Of a stretch of DNA of 64,000 nucleotides, positions 11,950 to 20,464 are shown one piece after another (the stretch's first letter is position 1; the number at the start of each line of letters is the position of its first letter). The position numbers and the translations under genes are program-made. The notes under the pieces were generated by a model that saw only the letters and a list, made by a program, of their open reading frames with translations, had not been told where the DNA came from and ran no database searches. Source of the DNA: Collinsella sp. WCA1-178-WT-3 (M1) (lineage in GTDB: Bacteria; Actinomycetota; Coriobacteriia; Coriobacteriales; Coriobacteriaceae); the NCBI RefSeq assembly GCF_009696325.1, contig NZ_VUME01000004.1, forward strand, positions 62,001-126,000, given 5' to 3'.

Positions 11950-12948
11950 ATGTCCGATTATCAGGGAAAACGATTCAAGGCTTCTCAGATTCCCGATCCG
12001 TCGAAGCCGGGTGCTACCCATGCGGCGCAGCAGGGTCGGACATCCTCTCCTCAGCAGCCGCGAGCGGCGCGTCCTGTGACGCCGGCGACGCACCGCCGCC
12101 AGGACACGCCGGCGGCGTATCGTCCCTCGTCTTATAGCGCAGCTAAGAAGCCACCCCGGTCTTCATCGCACGCCGCGCTGTCGGATTACACCGAACCGCC
12201 GCGCAAAAAGCGCCGTTCCGTTTTTCCCATCCTGCTCATCATTATCGGTGTCGGTCTGATCGTTGCCGCCGCCGCCATCTTTATCAATGCACAGATTGGC
12301 TACAAGCAGGCGAGCGATTCGTACCAAAAGATCGAGAAGCAGTACGTGAGCGATAAGGATGCGAGCGGCGTGCCGATTGTCGATTTTGACGCTCTTGCTA
12401 AGGCAAATCCCGAGATCGTGGGATGGATTTATGTGCCGGATACCAACATCAACTATCCCGTGGTGCAGGCCAAGGACAACTCTAAATACCTCAACACGCT
12501 GTTTGACGGTACGTCCAATGCATCGGGTGCGATTTTCTTGGACTTCGAAGATGTCGCGCCGGGCATGGTGGACCAGCAGACGACAATCTACGGCCACCAT
12601 ATGAACGACGGATCGATGTTTAATGTGATCTCGGACACCACCGACCAGGCGACGTTCGACAGCATCGAGTACGTGTACTACATCACGCGCGATGGCACGT
12701 ATAAGCTGAGACCGCTGGCGACCAAGGTGGTTGAGGATACGTATGCCAAGGCGCGCGCGACCAACTTTGAGGGCGACGACGGACTGAAGAACTATCTGTC
12801 CGAGATGCTCGACGGTGCCTCTGCCGTGGCGAGCGATGCCACCGACCGTGCTGCCTCGGCAACCAAGGTCGTAACACTTGTGACCTGCCGCTCACTGTCA
12901 TTTAGCAATACGCGCGCAGTCATGGTACTCACGCCGGTCGAGGAATAA
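11950..12948 (+). CDS. Class B sortase
   Basis: A membrane transpeptidase that cleaves C-terminal sorting signals and attaches proteins to the wall. Of 332 residues, 1-85 are a proline/serine/arginine-rich cytoplasmic tail, about 90-112 is a membrane helix (FPILLIIIGVGLIVAAAAI), and about 140-330 is the sortase barrel. The catalytic set is visible: His216 in YGHHM, Cys313 in TLVTC and Arg322 in NTRAVMV. GSMF after the His and an internal helix place it in class B. The long tail is unusual. The only sorting signals in the window are the LATTG and LASTG tails of the genes at 28-37 kb; whether this sortase handles them is not shown by the sequence. Confidence 0.92.
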   Translation: MSDYQGKRFKASQIPDPSKPGATHAAQQGRTSSPQQPRAARPVTPATHRRQDTPAAYRPSSYSAAKKPPRSSSHAALSDYTEPPRKKRRSVFPILLIIIGVGLIVAAAAIFINAQIGYKQASDSYQKIEKQYVSDKDASGVPIVDFDALAKANPEIVGWIYVPDTNINYPVVQAKDNSKYLNTLFDGTSNASGAIFLDFEDVAPGMVDQQTTIYGHHMNDGSMFNVISDTTDQATFDSIEYVYYITRDGTYKLRPLATKVVEDTYAKARATNFEGDDGLKNYLSEMLDGASAVASDATDRAASATKVVTLVTCRSLSFSNTRAVMVLTPVEE

Positions 12949-12957
12949 GTGGTTCGA

Positions 12958-13068
12958 GAGTAGCTAATTTGGGACGGGGCTCTTTTAGCTACCCCAGTCA
13001 CCTAACCCAGTAAAATCATTCTGCATACCCGGGGTAGCTAAAAGAGCCCCGTCCCAAATTAGCTACTC
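12958..13068. repeat. Nested inverted-repeat element, copy 2
   Basis: A 38-bp perfect inverted repeat, 12958-12995 against 13031-13068, with a 35-base centre. The arm contains GGGACGGGGCTCTTTTAGCT and is the same family as the inner arms at 5941-6051. The centre holds AAAATCATTCTG, which matches part of the outer arms of copy 1. It fills the gap between the sortase and the MoaE-like gene. Confidence 0.85.
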
Positions 13069-13091
13069 GACGACGGAAAAAAGGGGAAGCG

Positions 13092-13508
13092 ATGCTTGAA
13101 AGTGGCAAATTGATGCCTTCGGTCGATGCGTGGCTGCGTGAAGCCAAGGCCGACGCTTCGGCGCCGGCGTGTGGCATGTACCTGACGCACAATGGCGTGG
13201 TGCGTGCGACACCCAAGTCCGAGGCGCGCGGTGTCGAGACCGATGGCGTGGCGCCGGGCCACAAGGTGGGCGGCGTGGTGTTTGGCTACGACGCCAGCAA
13301 GGTGCAGGCTGCCATCGAGGCGACGCGCGCGATGCCCGGCATCGGCTATGTGCGCGTATGGCTGGCGAGCGGCGAGCTTGCCGTGGGCGACGATATCATG
13401 CTCGTGCTCATTGGCGGAGACATTCGCCCGCATGTGGTCGATGCCCTGCAGGCGCTCGTCGGCACTATCAAGAACGAGTGCGTGAGCGAGGTCGAGCGCG
13501 AAGCGTAA
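13092..13508 (+). CDS. MoaE homologue (molybdopterin synthase large-subunit family)
   Basis: MoaE is the catalytic subunit of molybdopterin synthase, adding two sulfurs to precursor Z with MoaD. This 138-residue protein matches a compact MoaE-like group: THNGVVRATPKSEARG near the start, GYDASKVQAAI, MPGIGYVRVWL and VGDDIMLVLIGGDIRPHV. It is at the normal length of about 140. No moaD, moaA or other cofactor genes are near, so it stands alone. A good ribosome-binding site (GGGGAAG) lies just before ATG 13092. A bidirectional hairpin at 13542-13582 follows. Family membership is fairly sure; its role in cofactor synthesis is not proved by context. Confidence 0.8.
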   Translation: MLESGKLMPSVDAWLREAKADASAPACGMYLTHNGVVRATPKSEARGVETDGVAPGHKVGGVVFGYDASKVQAAIEATRAMPGIGYVRVWLASGELAVGDDIMLVLIGGDIRPHVVDALQALVGTIKNECVSEVEREA

Positions 13509-13541
13509 CGCCTAGCCGGCAACCCGTGTACATCTATAGCA

Positions 13542-13582
13542 AAAGCCCGCTGGCAGTTCATGTAGATCTGCCAGCGGGCTTT
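13542..13582. terminator. Bidirectional terminator between convergent genes
   Basis: AAAGCCCGCTGGCAG (13542-13556) pairs perfectly with CTGCCAGCGGGCTTT (13568-13582). It lies between the plus-strand MoaE-like gene and the minus-strand membrane protein gene and can serve both. Confidence 0.8.
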
Positions 13583-13614
13583 GGTGTGTTGGGGCTGTTT
13601 TGTGCCGGCGCTCG

Positions 13615-14844
13615 CTACACGCGCGTGGCGTCCTTGGGGCTCATGGTCATGCTCTGGAAGCGATTTTCCATATACTCGTTATCGAAGAACTTTCCGTAGA
13701 ACTGCGCAACGGGAATATCGCTGGCCGTGCCGTTGACACGCTGGTACCAGTAGTCGAGCGATTGCAGCGTCATGACGCCGTCGACCAGCATGATGATGGT
13801 AAAGATGACGGTGGCTGAGTAGCGACTCTTCCAGGGAATCATGTTAATGAGCTTGAGCAATCTGGGCAGCAGCAGCTTGATCCAGATGAGTCCGCCCAGA
13901 CCCCACAGGCAGGCGAAGCCCGTGCAAGTGCGACCGCCCGTAAGCACGGCGAGCGGATCGGGCATGCCAAAGAGCTTCATATGCGAGTAGCTCCACGAGA
14001 CCACACCGAACGAGGTCTGCATAAACCAGCCCACAAAGACCTCAAAGCTTGCGCCAAGCAGGGCGCTCACCAAAAAGATAATGATGGGGTTCTTTTTGTA
14101 GAAGCGGTTGAGCACCATGGTCATAAGTACGGCGCCAAATCCGTAGATGGGGCTGAAGGGGCCAAATAGCATGCCGGCGCGGTTCTGGTAGACGCCTGGA
14201 TCGTCGACCGTCATGTGCCAGATGTCCTCCAGGATCAGGCCGAGCACGCAGCAGACAAAGAATACCCAAAACAGGTTGAAGTAGTTGAGCTTAATGTAGC
14301 CCTCGCCGGTCTCATCGCGGCCGAGCATGCCCTCGGCGGCGGCGTCGCGATCGAGCATCTCCTGCAGGCGGCGCTGCAGTTCGCGCTCCTGACGAAGCGT
14401 TGGGTCAACAGTGGCCGAAAGCGCGACGAGGATGCCGAGCTGGATGGCGGGGCGCAGCAAGAACGGCCCGATACCCTGGAGCATCACGTCGACCAAAAGC
14501 TCAACGACGGTAAGTGCGATAAGGATATAGGACAGGCGCGCGGCGTTGCGGCGCTGGTTCTTGATGAGGTCCAGGCCAAAGATGATCAAGATGACCGCGC
14601 TCGCCGCCGAGAGCATGATGCCGGCGACGATAAGGCCGACCGCGACGAGCGTGTTGTCGCCGAGCTTGGCGGCGGCGTTGCCGTTGATGAGCGCGGTGAT
14701 GACCTGCCACATAAAGGCGCCGACCGAAGGGAGCGTGCCTACGCCGGACAGGATGCACAGGACGGCGTACACCTTAATGATGAGGGGAATCTTCTTGACC
14801 TCCGTGGCGCTGGGGACGCTGGGGTCGAGTTCGTTTCGATCCAT
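13615..14844 (-). CDS. Multi-pass membrane protein of the CmpB / putative ABC-transporter type IV family
   Basis: A 409-residue integral membrane protein. The N-terminal half has about four membrane helices (residues 20-150) followed by a charged linker with the coiled-coil-like segment RQERELQRRLQEMLDRD. The C-terminal half (about 200-370) carries the family signature FGPFSPIYGFGAVL, then SALLGASFEVFVGW and several more helices. This half matches the PF06541-type family often named putative ABC transporter permease, though a transport role is not established. ATG 14844 has GAAAGG upstream on the minus strand. It faces the MoaE-like gene across a shared terminator and is divergent from purF. 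The function is unknown. Confidence 0.72.
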   Translation of the reverse strand: MDRNELDPSVPSATEVKKIPLIIKVYAVLCILSGVGTLPSVGAFMWQVITALINGNAAAKLGDNTLVAVGLIVAGIMLSAASAVILIIFGLDLIKNQRRNAARLSYILIALTVVELLVDVMLQGIGPFLLRPAIQLGILVALSATVDPTLRQERELQRRLQEMLDRDAAAEGMLGRDETGEGYIKLNYFNLFWVFFVCCVLGLILEDIWHMTVDDPGVYQNRAGMLFGPFSPIYGFGAVLMTMVLNRFYKKNPIIIFLVSALLGASFEVFVGWFMQTSFGVVSWSYSHMKLFGMPDPLAVLTGGRTCTGFACLWGLGGLIWIKLLLPRLLKLINMIPWKSRYSATVIFTIIMLVDGVMTLQSLDYWYQRVNGTASDIPVAQFYGKFFDNEYMENRFQSMTMSPKDATRV

Positions 14845-15141
14845 ACGGAACCTTTCTCGTTTTGTTGTAGGTTACAAGGATACGCCGCCGACCTGCTAAA
14901 AGACAGGACGAATGGCCCAATTGCAGCAATGTAAGCCCTAACGGTGGGCGAAACGCGTCGCGACGGAAACATACGGGACCGTTGGCCCCGAGGGCGGGTT
15001 GCCCGATAAAATGTTTGGCCGCAAAACGGATTATAAGCTCGGTGGGCTTTTAAAAACCGCTGTTCATGCGCGGGAGTGCTTGTCTTGCCGTGCGTATAAT
15101 AGGTCAGGTAACGCCAAATAACGAGGCTCTGAGGGGATGCC
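14845..15141. other. Divergent promoter region between the membrane protein and purF
   Basis: This 297-base gap serves both directions. A TATAAT hexamer at 15095-15100 lies about 40 bases before the purF ATG and is the best -10 candidate; I see no convincing -35 box. GAGGGG at 15131-15136 is the purF ribosome-binding site. No inverted repeat or RNA gene was recognised here. Confidence 0.4.
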
Positions 15142-16812
15142 ATGTCTCAAGAAACCATCCGCGCGGCCGAGCGTGCTACGGGACGGGTGACGACCATGTC
15201 GACGTATGATCCGGACTCCGACCAGCTGCATGAGGAATGCGGCATCTTTGGTGTGTGGGCACCCGATCGCGACGTGGCTCGACTGACGTACTTTGGTCTG
15301 CGTGCGCTGCAGCATCGCGGCCAGGAATCGGCGGGAATCGCCGTGGGCGATGGCGGCACGGTTATGGTTCGCAAAGACCTGGGACTGCTCGATCGCGTGT
15401 TCTCCAACGCCGACCTGTCGACGCTCTCCGGCCAGTTGGCTGTGGGCCACGTGCGCTATGGCACCGCCGGCGCCAAGAGCTGGGAAGCCTCGCAGCCGCA
15501 TCTTTCCACCATCAACAGCGTCATCATCGCGCTCGCGCACAACGGCACCCTGGTTAACACTGACGAGCTGCGCCGCCAGCTGATCGAGCTCGGCGTGCCG
15601 TTCCTCTCCAATTCGGATTCCGAGGTCGCGACCAAGCTCATTGGCTACTTTACCCAGCGTACGGGCCACCTGCGCGAGGGCATTCGCAAGACCATGGAGC
15701 TCGTGCGCGGCGGCTACGCCATGACGCTCATCAACGAGCAGGCGCTCTACGCTTTCCGCGACCCGCATGGCATTCGTCCGCTGGTGCTGGGCAAGCTCGT
15801 GGACGAGGGCCTGGACCAGGCCGACGCCGCATCCGTTTCGCAGCTACCGTCGCAAGACGACGCCGCGAGGGTCGACGCTGCCGCTCATGTCACGCGCGCT
15901 GGCGGCTGGGTCGTTGCCTCCGAGACATGTGCACTCGATATCGTGGGCGCCGAGTATGTCCGTGATGTCCGTCCCGGCGAGATCTTGCGCATCAGTGCCG
16001 AGGGCCTGGTATCCGAGCAGGGTGTGCCCGCTGCCGAAGAGCCCGCTAACTGCATCTTTGAGCAGGTCTACTTTGCCCGCCCCGACTCCATCATGAATGG
16101 CAAGAGTGTCTACGCCTGCCGTTACGACATGGGTCGTCAGCTGGCACACGAGGAGCCCGTCGATGCCGACCTGGTCATCGGCGTGCCCGACTCCGGTCTG
16201 CCGCCTGCGGAGGGTTATTCGCGCGAGAGCGGCATTCCCTTTGGCGAGGGCCTCATCAAGAATCGCTATGTGGGCCGTACGTTTATCGAGCCCACGCAGG
16301 AGCTGCGTGCCATGGGCGTGCGCATGAAGCTCAATCCACTGCGCGACAATATCGAGGGCAAGCGCCTGGTCGTCATCGACGACTCCATCGTTCGCGGCAC
16401 CACCATGGTGCAGCTCGTCAAGATGCTGCGCAACGCCGGCGCCAAGGAGATTCACATCCGCATCAACTCGCCCGAGGTCATCTGGCCGTGCTTCTACGGC
16501 ATCGATACCGACGTGCAGTCGCAGCTCATCAGCGCTAACAAGACGGTCGATGAGATCTGCGAGTACATTGGCGCCGATTCGCTGGCCTTCCTTTCGGTCG
16601 AGGGCCTGCTGAAGGTCATGCCCAAGGGCGGCTACTGCGATGCGTGCTTTACCGGCCGTTATCCCGTGGCGATTCCCGAGAGCTTTGGCCGCGACAAGTT
16701 TATGGAGGGCTTTAAGCCCCGCAACCTGGATAAGCCGCTGTACTTTGGCGACGACGCCGTGGTCGAGAAATACGATGACCGCAGCTGGGAAGAGAAACAC
16801 GGCGAGGCCTAG
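15142..16812 (+). CDS. purF: Amidophosphoribosyltransferase
   Basis: Commits PRPP to purine synthesis by replacing pyrophosphate with glutamine-derived ammonia. The 556-residue chain has an N-terminal Ntn glutaminase whose nucleophile is Cys33 in HEECGIFGVW, so a propeptide of 32 residues must be removed. The C-terminal phosphoribosyltransferase has the PRPP loop VVIDDSIVRGTT. Cysteines in NCIFEQ, PCFYGID and CDAC match the four ligands of the Bacillus-type [4Fe-4S] cluster. ATG 15142 has GAGGGG at good spacing; ATG 15196 would also give a working propeptide. purM follows after 156 bases holding a short AACCTG/CAGGTT dyad. About 30 residues near 235 look like an insertion. Confidence 0.96.
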   Translation: MSQETIRAAERATGRVTTMSTYDPDSDQLHEECGIFGVWAPDRDVARLTYFGLRALQHRGQESAGIAVGDGGTVMVRKDLGLLDRVFSNADLSTLSGQLAVGHVRYGTAGAKSWEASQPHLSTINSVIIALAHNGTLVNTDELRRQLIELGVPFLSNSDSEVATKLIGYFTQRTGHLREGIRKTMELVRGGYAMTLINEQALYAFRDPHGIRPLVLGKLVDEGLDQADAASVSQLPSQDDAARVDAAAHVTRAGGWVVASETCALDIVGAEYVRDVRPGEILRISAEGLVSEQGVPAAEEPANCIFEQVYFARPDSIMNGKSVYACRYDMGRQLAHEEPVDADLVIGVPDSGLPPAEGYSRESGIPFGEGLIKNRYVGRTFIEPTQELRAMGVRMKLNPLRDNIEGKRLVVIDDSIVRGTTMVQLVKMLRNAGAKEIHIRINSPEVIWPCFYGIDTDVQSQLISANKTVDEICEYIGADSLAFLSVEGLLKVMPKGGYCDACFTGRYPVAIPESFGRDKFMEGFKPRNLDKPLYFGDDAVVEKYDDRSWEEKHGEA

Positions 16813-16860
16813 AACCTGCCATTTAGGGACAGGTTTATTTTGGTAGGTTTTACCTGCTGT
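16813..16860. repeat. Short AGGTTTATTTTGGTAGGTTTT repeat unit
   Basis: Right after the purF stop, AACCTG and CAGGTT form a small dyad around TAGGGA, followed by TTTATTTTGGTAGGTTTTA. Closely related sequence occurs at 39728-39755 and, inverted, at 39876-39914. It is one of the dispersed intergenic repeats of this genome. Confidence 0.5.
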
Positions 16861-16968
16861 TTTGTTGATTTGGCGGCGCGTGTTGTTACCGTGTGCGCCA
16901 ACTTGAGGGCAACTATGGGCACTGTTTGGCGTCTGTGTGTCAAACGGTAGTGGGAGAGGAAGGCTCAG

Positions 16969-18072
16969 ATGAGCGACAGCAAGCATGTGACGTATGAGGA
17001 TGCCGGCGTCGATACCGCCGAGGGCGGCCGCGCCGTCGACGCTATTAAGCAAATGGTTAAGGATACCAACCGTCCCGAGGTTATCGGTGGCATCGGTGGC
17101 TTTGGTGGCCTGTTCTCGGCCGCCGCACTTAAGGATATGGAAGACCCGATCCTGATCAGCGGCACCGACGGCGTGGGCACCAAGCTCGTCCTCGCCCAGA
17201 TTATGGACCGTCACGAGACGGTGGGCCAGGACCTGGTTGCCATGTGCGTCAACGACATTTTGGCTTCGGGCGCCGAGCCGCTCTTCTTTTTGGACTATGT
17301 TGCCATCGGCCACATCGAGGCCGAGCACATGGCAAAGATCATCAAGGGCGTGGCAGACGGCTGCAAGCTCGCGGGCTGCGCGCTCGTGGGCGGCGAGATG
17401 GCCGAGCACCCGGGCGTCATGGCTCCCGCCGACTACGACCTCGCCGGCTTTACCGTGGGTGTCGTCGACCGTCCCAAGATGCTCGACCCCGCCAACGTCC
17501 GCCCCGGCGACGTGATTCTGGGCCTTCCCTCCACCGGCGTGCACTCCAACGGCTACTCGCTCGTGCGTAAGGTCATCGGCGTTGACGGCATCAAGCCGGG
17601 TACGCCCGAGGCCGCCGCTAAGGCCGAGGAGCTGAGCCGTCCGCTCGAGGAGCTCGGCGGCGCATCACTGGCAGACGCTCTGCTGGCCCCCACGCGCATC
17701 TACGTCAAGCCGATTCTTGAGCTGCTCCGCGGCGGCGCTCCGGTGCACGCCATCGCCCATATCACCGGCGGTGGCATCACCGAGAACCTTAACCGTGCGT
17801 TGGCCGACGACGTCGACGCCGTGGTCACCCGCAATGGCGCCGAGATGGGCTGGGACATTCCGCCCGTCATCGCCTATGTTTCGCACCAGGCCGAGCTTAC
17901 GCCCAACGAGGCATGCAAGACCTTCAACATGGGCGTCGGCCTGTGCCTGATTGTCGCCCCCGAAGATGAGGCCGCGGTAACCGATGCCCTGGTCGCGCTG
18001 GGCGAGAAGCCGTTCCGCGTGGGCGAATGCGTCGAGGGCTCCGGTAAGGTCGTGTACTCCGATGAGCGCTAA
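16969..18072 (+). CDS. purM: Phosphoribosylformylglycinamidine cyclo-ligase (AIR synthetase)
   Basis: Closes the imidazole ring, turning FGAM plus ATP into AIR. The 367-residue product is of usual length and carries GGFGGLFSAAAL, the ATP-binding SGTDGVGTKLVLA segment, DLVAMCVNDILASGAEPLFF and HITGGGITENLNR. ATG 16969 has a GAGAGGAAGG ribosome-binding site. The purN start codon lies inside its last codons (11-base overlap), so the two are co-transcribed and probably translationally coupled. With purF just upstream this is a compact purF-M-N cluster. Confidence 0.97.
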   Translation: MSDSKHVTYEDAGVDTAEGGRAVDAIKQMVKDTNRPEVIGGIGGFGGLFSAAALKDMEDPILISGTDGVGTKLVLAQIMDRHETVGQDLVAMCVNDILASGAEPLFFLDYVAIGHIEAEHMAKIIKGVADGCKLAGCALVGGEMAEHPGVMAPADYDLAGFTVGVVDRPKMLDPANVRPGDVILGLPSTGVHSNGYSLVRKVIGVDGIKPGTPEAAAKAEELSRPLEELGGASLADALLAPTRIYVKPILELLRGGAPVHAIAHITGGGITENLNRALADDVDAVVTRNGAEMGWDIPPVIAYVSHQAELTPNEACKTFNMGVGLCLIVAPEDEAAVTDALVALGEKPFRVGECVEGSGKVVYSDER

Positions 18073-18769
18073 CGAGCAGACGGCTGCCGCCGAGGGCTTG
18101 GACTTTGTGCCCTACACCCGTCCGACCGGTACCGATACCACCGAGCCGCTCAAGATCGGCGTGCTCATCAGCGGTTCGGGCACCAACCTGCAGGCGCTGA
18201 TCGACCTGATCGCCGCCGGCAAGCTCAATGCTTCGATCGAGCTCGTGGTGTCGAGCCGTCCTTCGGCCAAGGGCCTGCAGCGTGCAGAGCGTGCGGGTAT
18301 CCAGACGCTGACGCTCTCCAAGGATGTCTACGCCGACCCTATCGCCGCCGACGAGATTATTGCGCACGAGCTTCTCGAGCGCGGCTGCGAGTATGTGGTC
18401 ATGGCTGGCTACATGCGCATGGTGCATACGCCGCTGCTGGCGGCGTTCCCCAACCGCGTTGTCAATCTGCATCCGGCGCTGCTGCCGAGCTTTACCGGTG
18501 CGCATGCGATCGACGATGCCTTTACGCGCGGCGTCAAGGTGACCGGTGTGACGGTGCATTTTGCCAACGAGATCTACGACAACGGTCCCATCATCGCCCA
18601 GCGCGCGCTGGCTGTTGAGGAAGGCTGGGATGTCGACACACTCGAGGAGCACATTCACGCGATCGAGCACGTGCTGTATCCCGAAGTCGTGCAGATGCTC
18701 GCTGACGGCCGCGTCCACGTGCTGGAGAGCGGTAAGGTGGCAATTGACCCGGCGCGCCATCGTGCGTAA
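18062..18769 (+). CDS. purN: Phosphoribosylglycinamide formyltransferase (GAR transformylase)
   Basis: Transfers a formyl group from 10-formyl-THF to GAR. The 235-residue product has GVLISGSGTNLQALID (phosphate-binding loop) and the catalytic trio Asn135, His137 (NLHPALLPSF) and Asp173 (DNGPII). A 35-residue N-terminal extension precedes the fold and is not part of the family core. ATG 18062 overlaps purM by 11 bases; the frame is also open upstream, but that part is only purM read out of frame. The hairpin at 18811-18854 follows. Confidence 0.95.
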   Translation: MSANEQTAAAEGLDFVPYTRPTGTDTTEPLKIGVLISGSGTNLQALIDLIAAGKLNASIELVVSSRPSAKGLQRAERAGIQTLTLSKDVYADPIAADEIIAHELLERGCEYVVMAGYMRMVHTPLLAAFPNRVVNLHPALLPSFTGAHAIDDAFTRGVKVTGVTVHFANEIYDNGPIIAQRALAVEEGWDVDTLEEHIHAIEHVLYPEVVQMLADGRVHVLESGKVAIDPARHRA

Positions 18770-18810
18770 AAGGATTCGCCTGGTTTTCCTTGCGACGTAA
18801 ACTATCAAAA

Positions 18811-18854
18811 AAGCTGATTGGGGCATATGGAATCACATGTGCCCCAATCAGCTT
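18811..18854. terminator. Hairpin terminator after purF-M-N
   Basis: AAGCTGATTGGGGCA (18811-18825) pairs perfectly with TGCCCCAATCAGCTT (18840-18854). A run of A upstream gives a T tract on the minus strand; on the plus strand the tail is weaker. Confidence 0.65.
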
Positions 18855-18920
18855 AATACCTCTTTGATTTTGGGCTCTGGATAACGTGACGGGCACCATT
18901 CCCATTCCAAGAAATCCGAT

Positions 18921-18954
18921 AGGGCCTCGTCCGTGTGTGGGCGGGGCCCTTTTG
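18921..18954 (+). terminator. Second terminator-like hairpin
   Basis: AGGGCC (18921-18926) extended by TCG pairs with CGG-GGCCCT (18942-18950) and is followed by TTTT. It precedes the toxin-antitoxin promoter and would insulate it. Confidence 0.6.
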
Positions 18955-18969
18955 CGCGGCCTTTTATGT

Positions 18970-18987
18970 TTGCTATACTGCTAGCAA
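18970..18987 (+). promoter_or_regulatory. Promoter -10 box overlapped by a palindromic operator of the TA pair
   Basis: An extended -10 element, TGC-TATACT (18971-18979), lies inside a perfect dyad TTGCTA, six bases, TAGCAA (18970-18987). It is 17 bases before the antitoxin ATG, with GAGGAG between. An operator covering the -10 box is the expected layout for autorepression by a RelB/DinJ ribbon-helix-helix antitoxin. Confidence 0.7.
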
Positions 18988-19003
18988 GTAGAGAGGAGCC
19001 GCT

Positions 19004-19348
19004 ATGGGTGCAGCAACGGTGCAGCTCAACACACGAATCGATCCTATGCTCAAGGCTGGTGGCGATGCGGTCCTGACACGCAATGGATTGGGGCCGAGCG
19101 ATGCCGTTCGTGCGCTTTGGGCCTATCTTGTCGAGCATCAAGCGCTGCCGGGATTTATGGTGACGGATAAGCGCGAGGCGCCCCGCGCGGAGAGCCTGGC
19201 TGAGCAGGGGTGTGGCCTAGCTTTTTCATCGCTGGGGCTAAATGCTTCGGATTTTGCGCCAGTTGGATCATCTGCGGAAGACTGGGATGCCGTACGAGAT
19301 GATATGTATGACGCGATGATTGCCGACACCGAGGCGAATTGCCGATGA
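19004..19348 (+). CDS. RelB/DinJ-like antitoxin
   Basis: A 114-residue protein whose first ~50 residues look like a ribbon-helix-helix: TVQLNTRIDPMLKAGGDAVL, then NGLGPSDAVRALWAYLVEH. This is typical of RelB/DinJ antitoxins, which bind DNA as dimers through the N terminus and wrap the toxin with the C terminus. The rest is acidic. Its stop (TGA 19346-19348) overlaps the start of the PIN gene, so the two are coupled. It has its own promoter with a palindrome on the -10 box. RelB-type antitoxins more often pair with RelE/YafQ toxins; the PIN partner makes this a mixed pair. Confidence 0.82.
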   Translation: MGAATVQLNTRIDPMLKAGGDAVLTRNGLGPSDAVRALWAYLVEHQALPGFMVTDKREAPRAESLAEQGCGLAFSSLGLNASDFAPVGSSAEDWDAVRDDMYDAMIADTEANCR

Positions 19349-19812
19349 TCGAGGCAAAGCATCTCTTGGTAGATACGAACGTTTGGCTCGATTATTACCT
19401 GCAAGAGGGGGCGTTCGACGAAGCGAAGAGATTAGTTGAACTGGCCGAGGCGGGAAAGATTGACCTTCTGTACACGCCCACGACGGCAAAGGATGTGTTC
19501 TATATCCTGCCTCGGCGTCTGGCCCGGCGGAATGCGAATGGGATTAACATGTCGTTTGCCTCGGCGTCATGGGCCTGCATCGAGCATATGATGCAGGTGG
19601 CAACTGCCTCTCCGCTTTCGTTGGCAGAGTGCGAGATGGCGCGCATGCTTGGCAAGCGCATGCCGGATCTCGAAGACAACCTCATCATCGCTTCGGGCGA
19701 GACGGCAGATGTTGACTACGTGGTCACGAGCGACCGGCGCATGCTGGAGGCGATGCCCGAGGTGTGCTTGACGCCTGCCCGCGCACTCGAGATGATTGGG
19801 ATCCTCGGCTAA
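19345..19812 (+). CDS. PIN-domain toxin (ribonuclease)
   Basis: A 155-residue PIN-domain protein, presumably an endoribonuclease neutralised by the upstream antitoxin. The first catalytic aspartate is Asp10 in LLVDTNVWLDYY; further acidic positions are in MPDLEDNLIIASG and the closing strand VDYVVTSDRRML. ATG 19345 overlaps the antitoxin stop as ATGA; a TTG at 19339 is also in frame but lacks its own ribosome-binding site. Classic VapC partners are VapB-type antitoxins, so RelB plus PIN is a hybrid. Target RNA is unknown. Confidence 0.85.
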   Translation: MIEAKHLLVDTNVWLDYYLQEGAFDEAKRLVELAEAGKIDLLYTPTTAKDVFYILPRRLARRNANGINMSFASASWACIEHMMQVATASPLSLAECEMARMLGKRMPDLEDNLIIASGETADVDYVVTSDRRMLEAMPEVCLTPARALEMIGILG

Positions 19813-19877
19813 CCTTGCCTGTCTGGTTTCGCTATCATATGGGGCATTGTGAACCTCATGCAACCTTGGAGGACGGT

Positions 19878-20345
19878 ATGGCGGATAACGCCGAGATGCT
19901 ATTCGCGCCTGAGCTGGTGTTTTTTGATTGGGAGTGCGCGACGCCGGATGAGGTGTTTGCGCGGCTCGAGGGCGAGCTCGCTCCGCGCGGCTACATTGCG
20001 TCCGGTTGGCTCGATGCCGTCCGTACGCGCGAGGACATCTATCCCACGGGCCTCGCTATGCCGGCGGCCAATATTGCCATTCCGCATACCGATCCGGGGT
20101 TTGTGGCTAAGCCCTATATCGCGGTGATTAAGCCCTCCGCGCCCGTGACGTTCAATGCTATGGCGGGCATGGGTGGCCCCGTGCCGGCGCAGATCATCAT
20201 CAATCTGGGTATTGCCGAGCCGGGCGGCCAGGTCGAGGCTCTGCAAGCGCTTATGAATATCTTTATGGATGCTGACGCCGCAGCCGACGTGATCGGTCAG
20301 ACTTCGTCCCAGGGCATGGTCGACGCCATCCGCCGCCACTTCTAA
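19878..20345 (+). CDS. PTS EIIA component, galactitol/fructose type
   Basis: A 155-residue EIIA domain that would take phosphate from HPr on a histidine. The motif IYPTGLAMPAANIAIPHTDP is typical of the GatA-like branch, with His70 (IPHTDP) the expected phosphorylated residue. Length matches single EIIA proteins. No EIIB or EIIC is next to it, so it either serves a transporter elsewhere or is regulatory like PtsN. ATG 19878 has GGAGG nine bases upstream; a longer frame to 19764 lacks a ribosome-binding site. It lies 65 bases after the PIN toxin, in the same direction. Confidence 0.85.
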   Translation: MADNAEMLFAPELVFFDWECATPDEVFARLEGELAPRGYIASGWLDAVRTREDIYPTGLAMPAANIAIPHTDPGFVAKPYIAVIKPSAPVTFNAMAGMGGPVPAQIIINLGIAEPGGQVEALQALMNIFMDADAAADVIGQTSSQGMVDAIRRHF

Positions 20346-20464
20346 GACTGGCACCTTTGCACCAAAATGGTGCAGATTGACCTGTCTCCCATGCACCAGG
20401 TGTGCCGCGGGGCTGCGTTGTGACACAATGACGTTTGTTCGATTCGTGATGCGAAAGGCCAACT

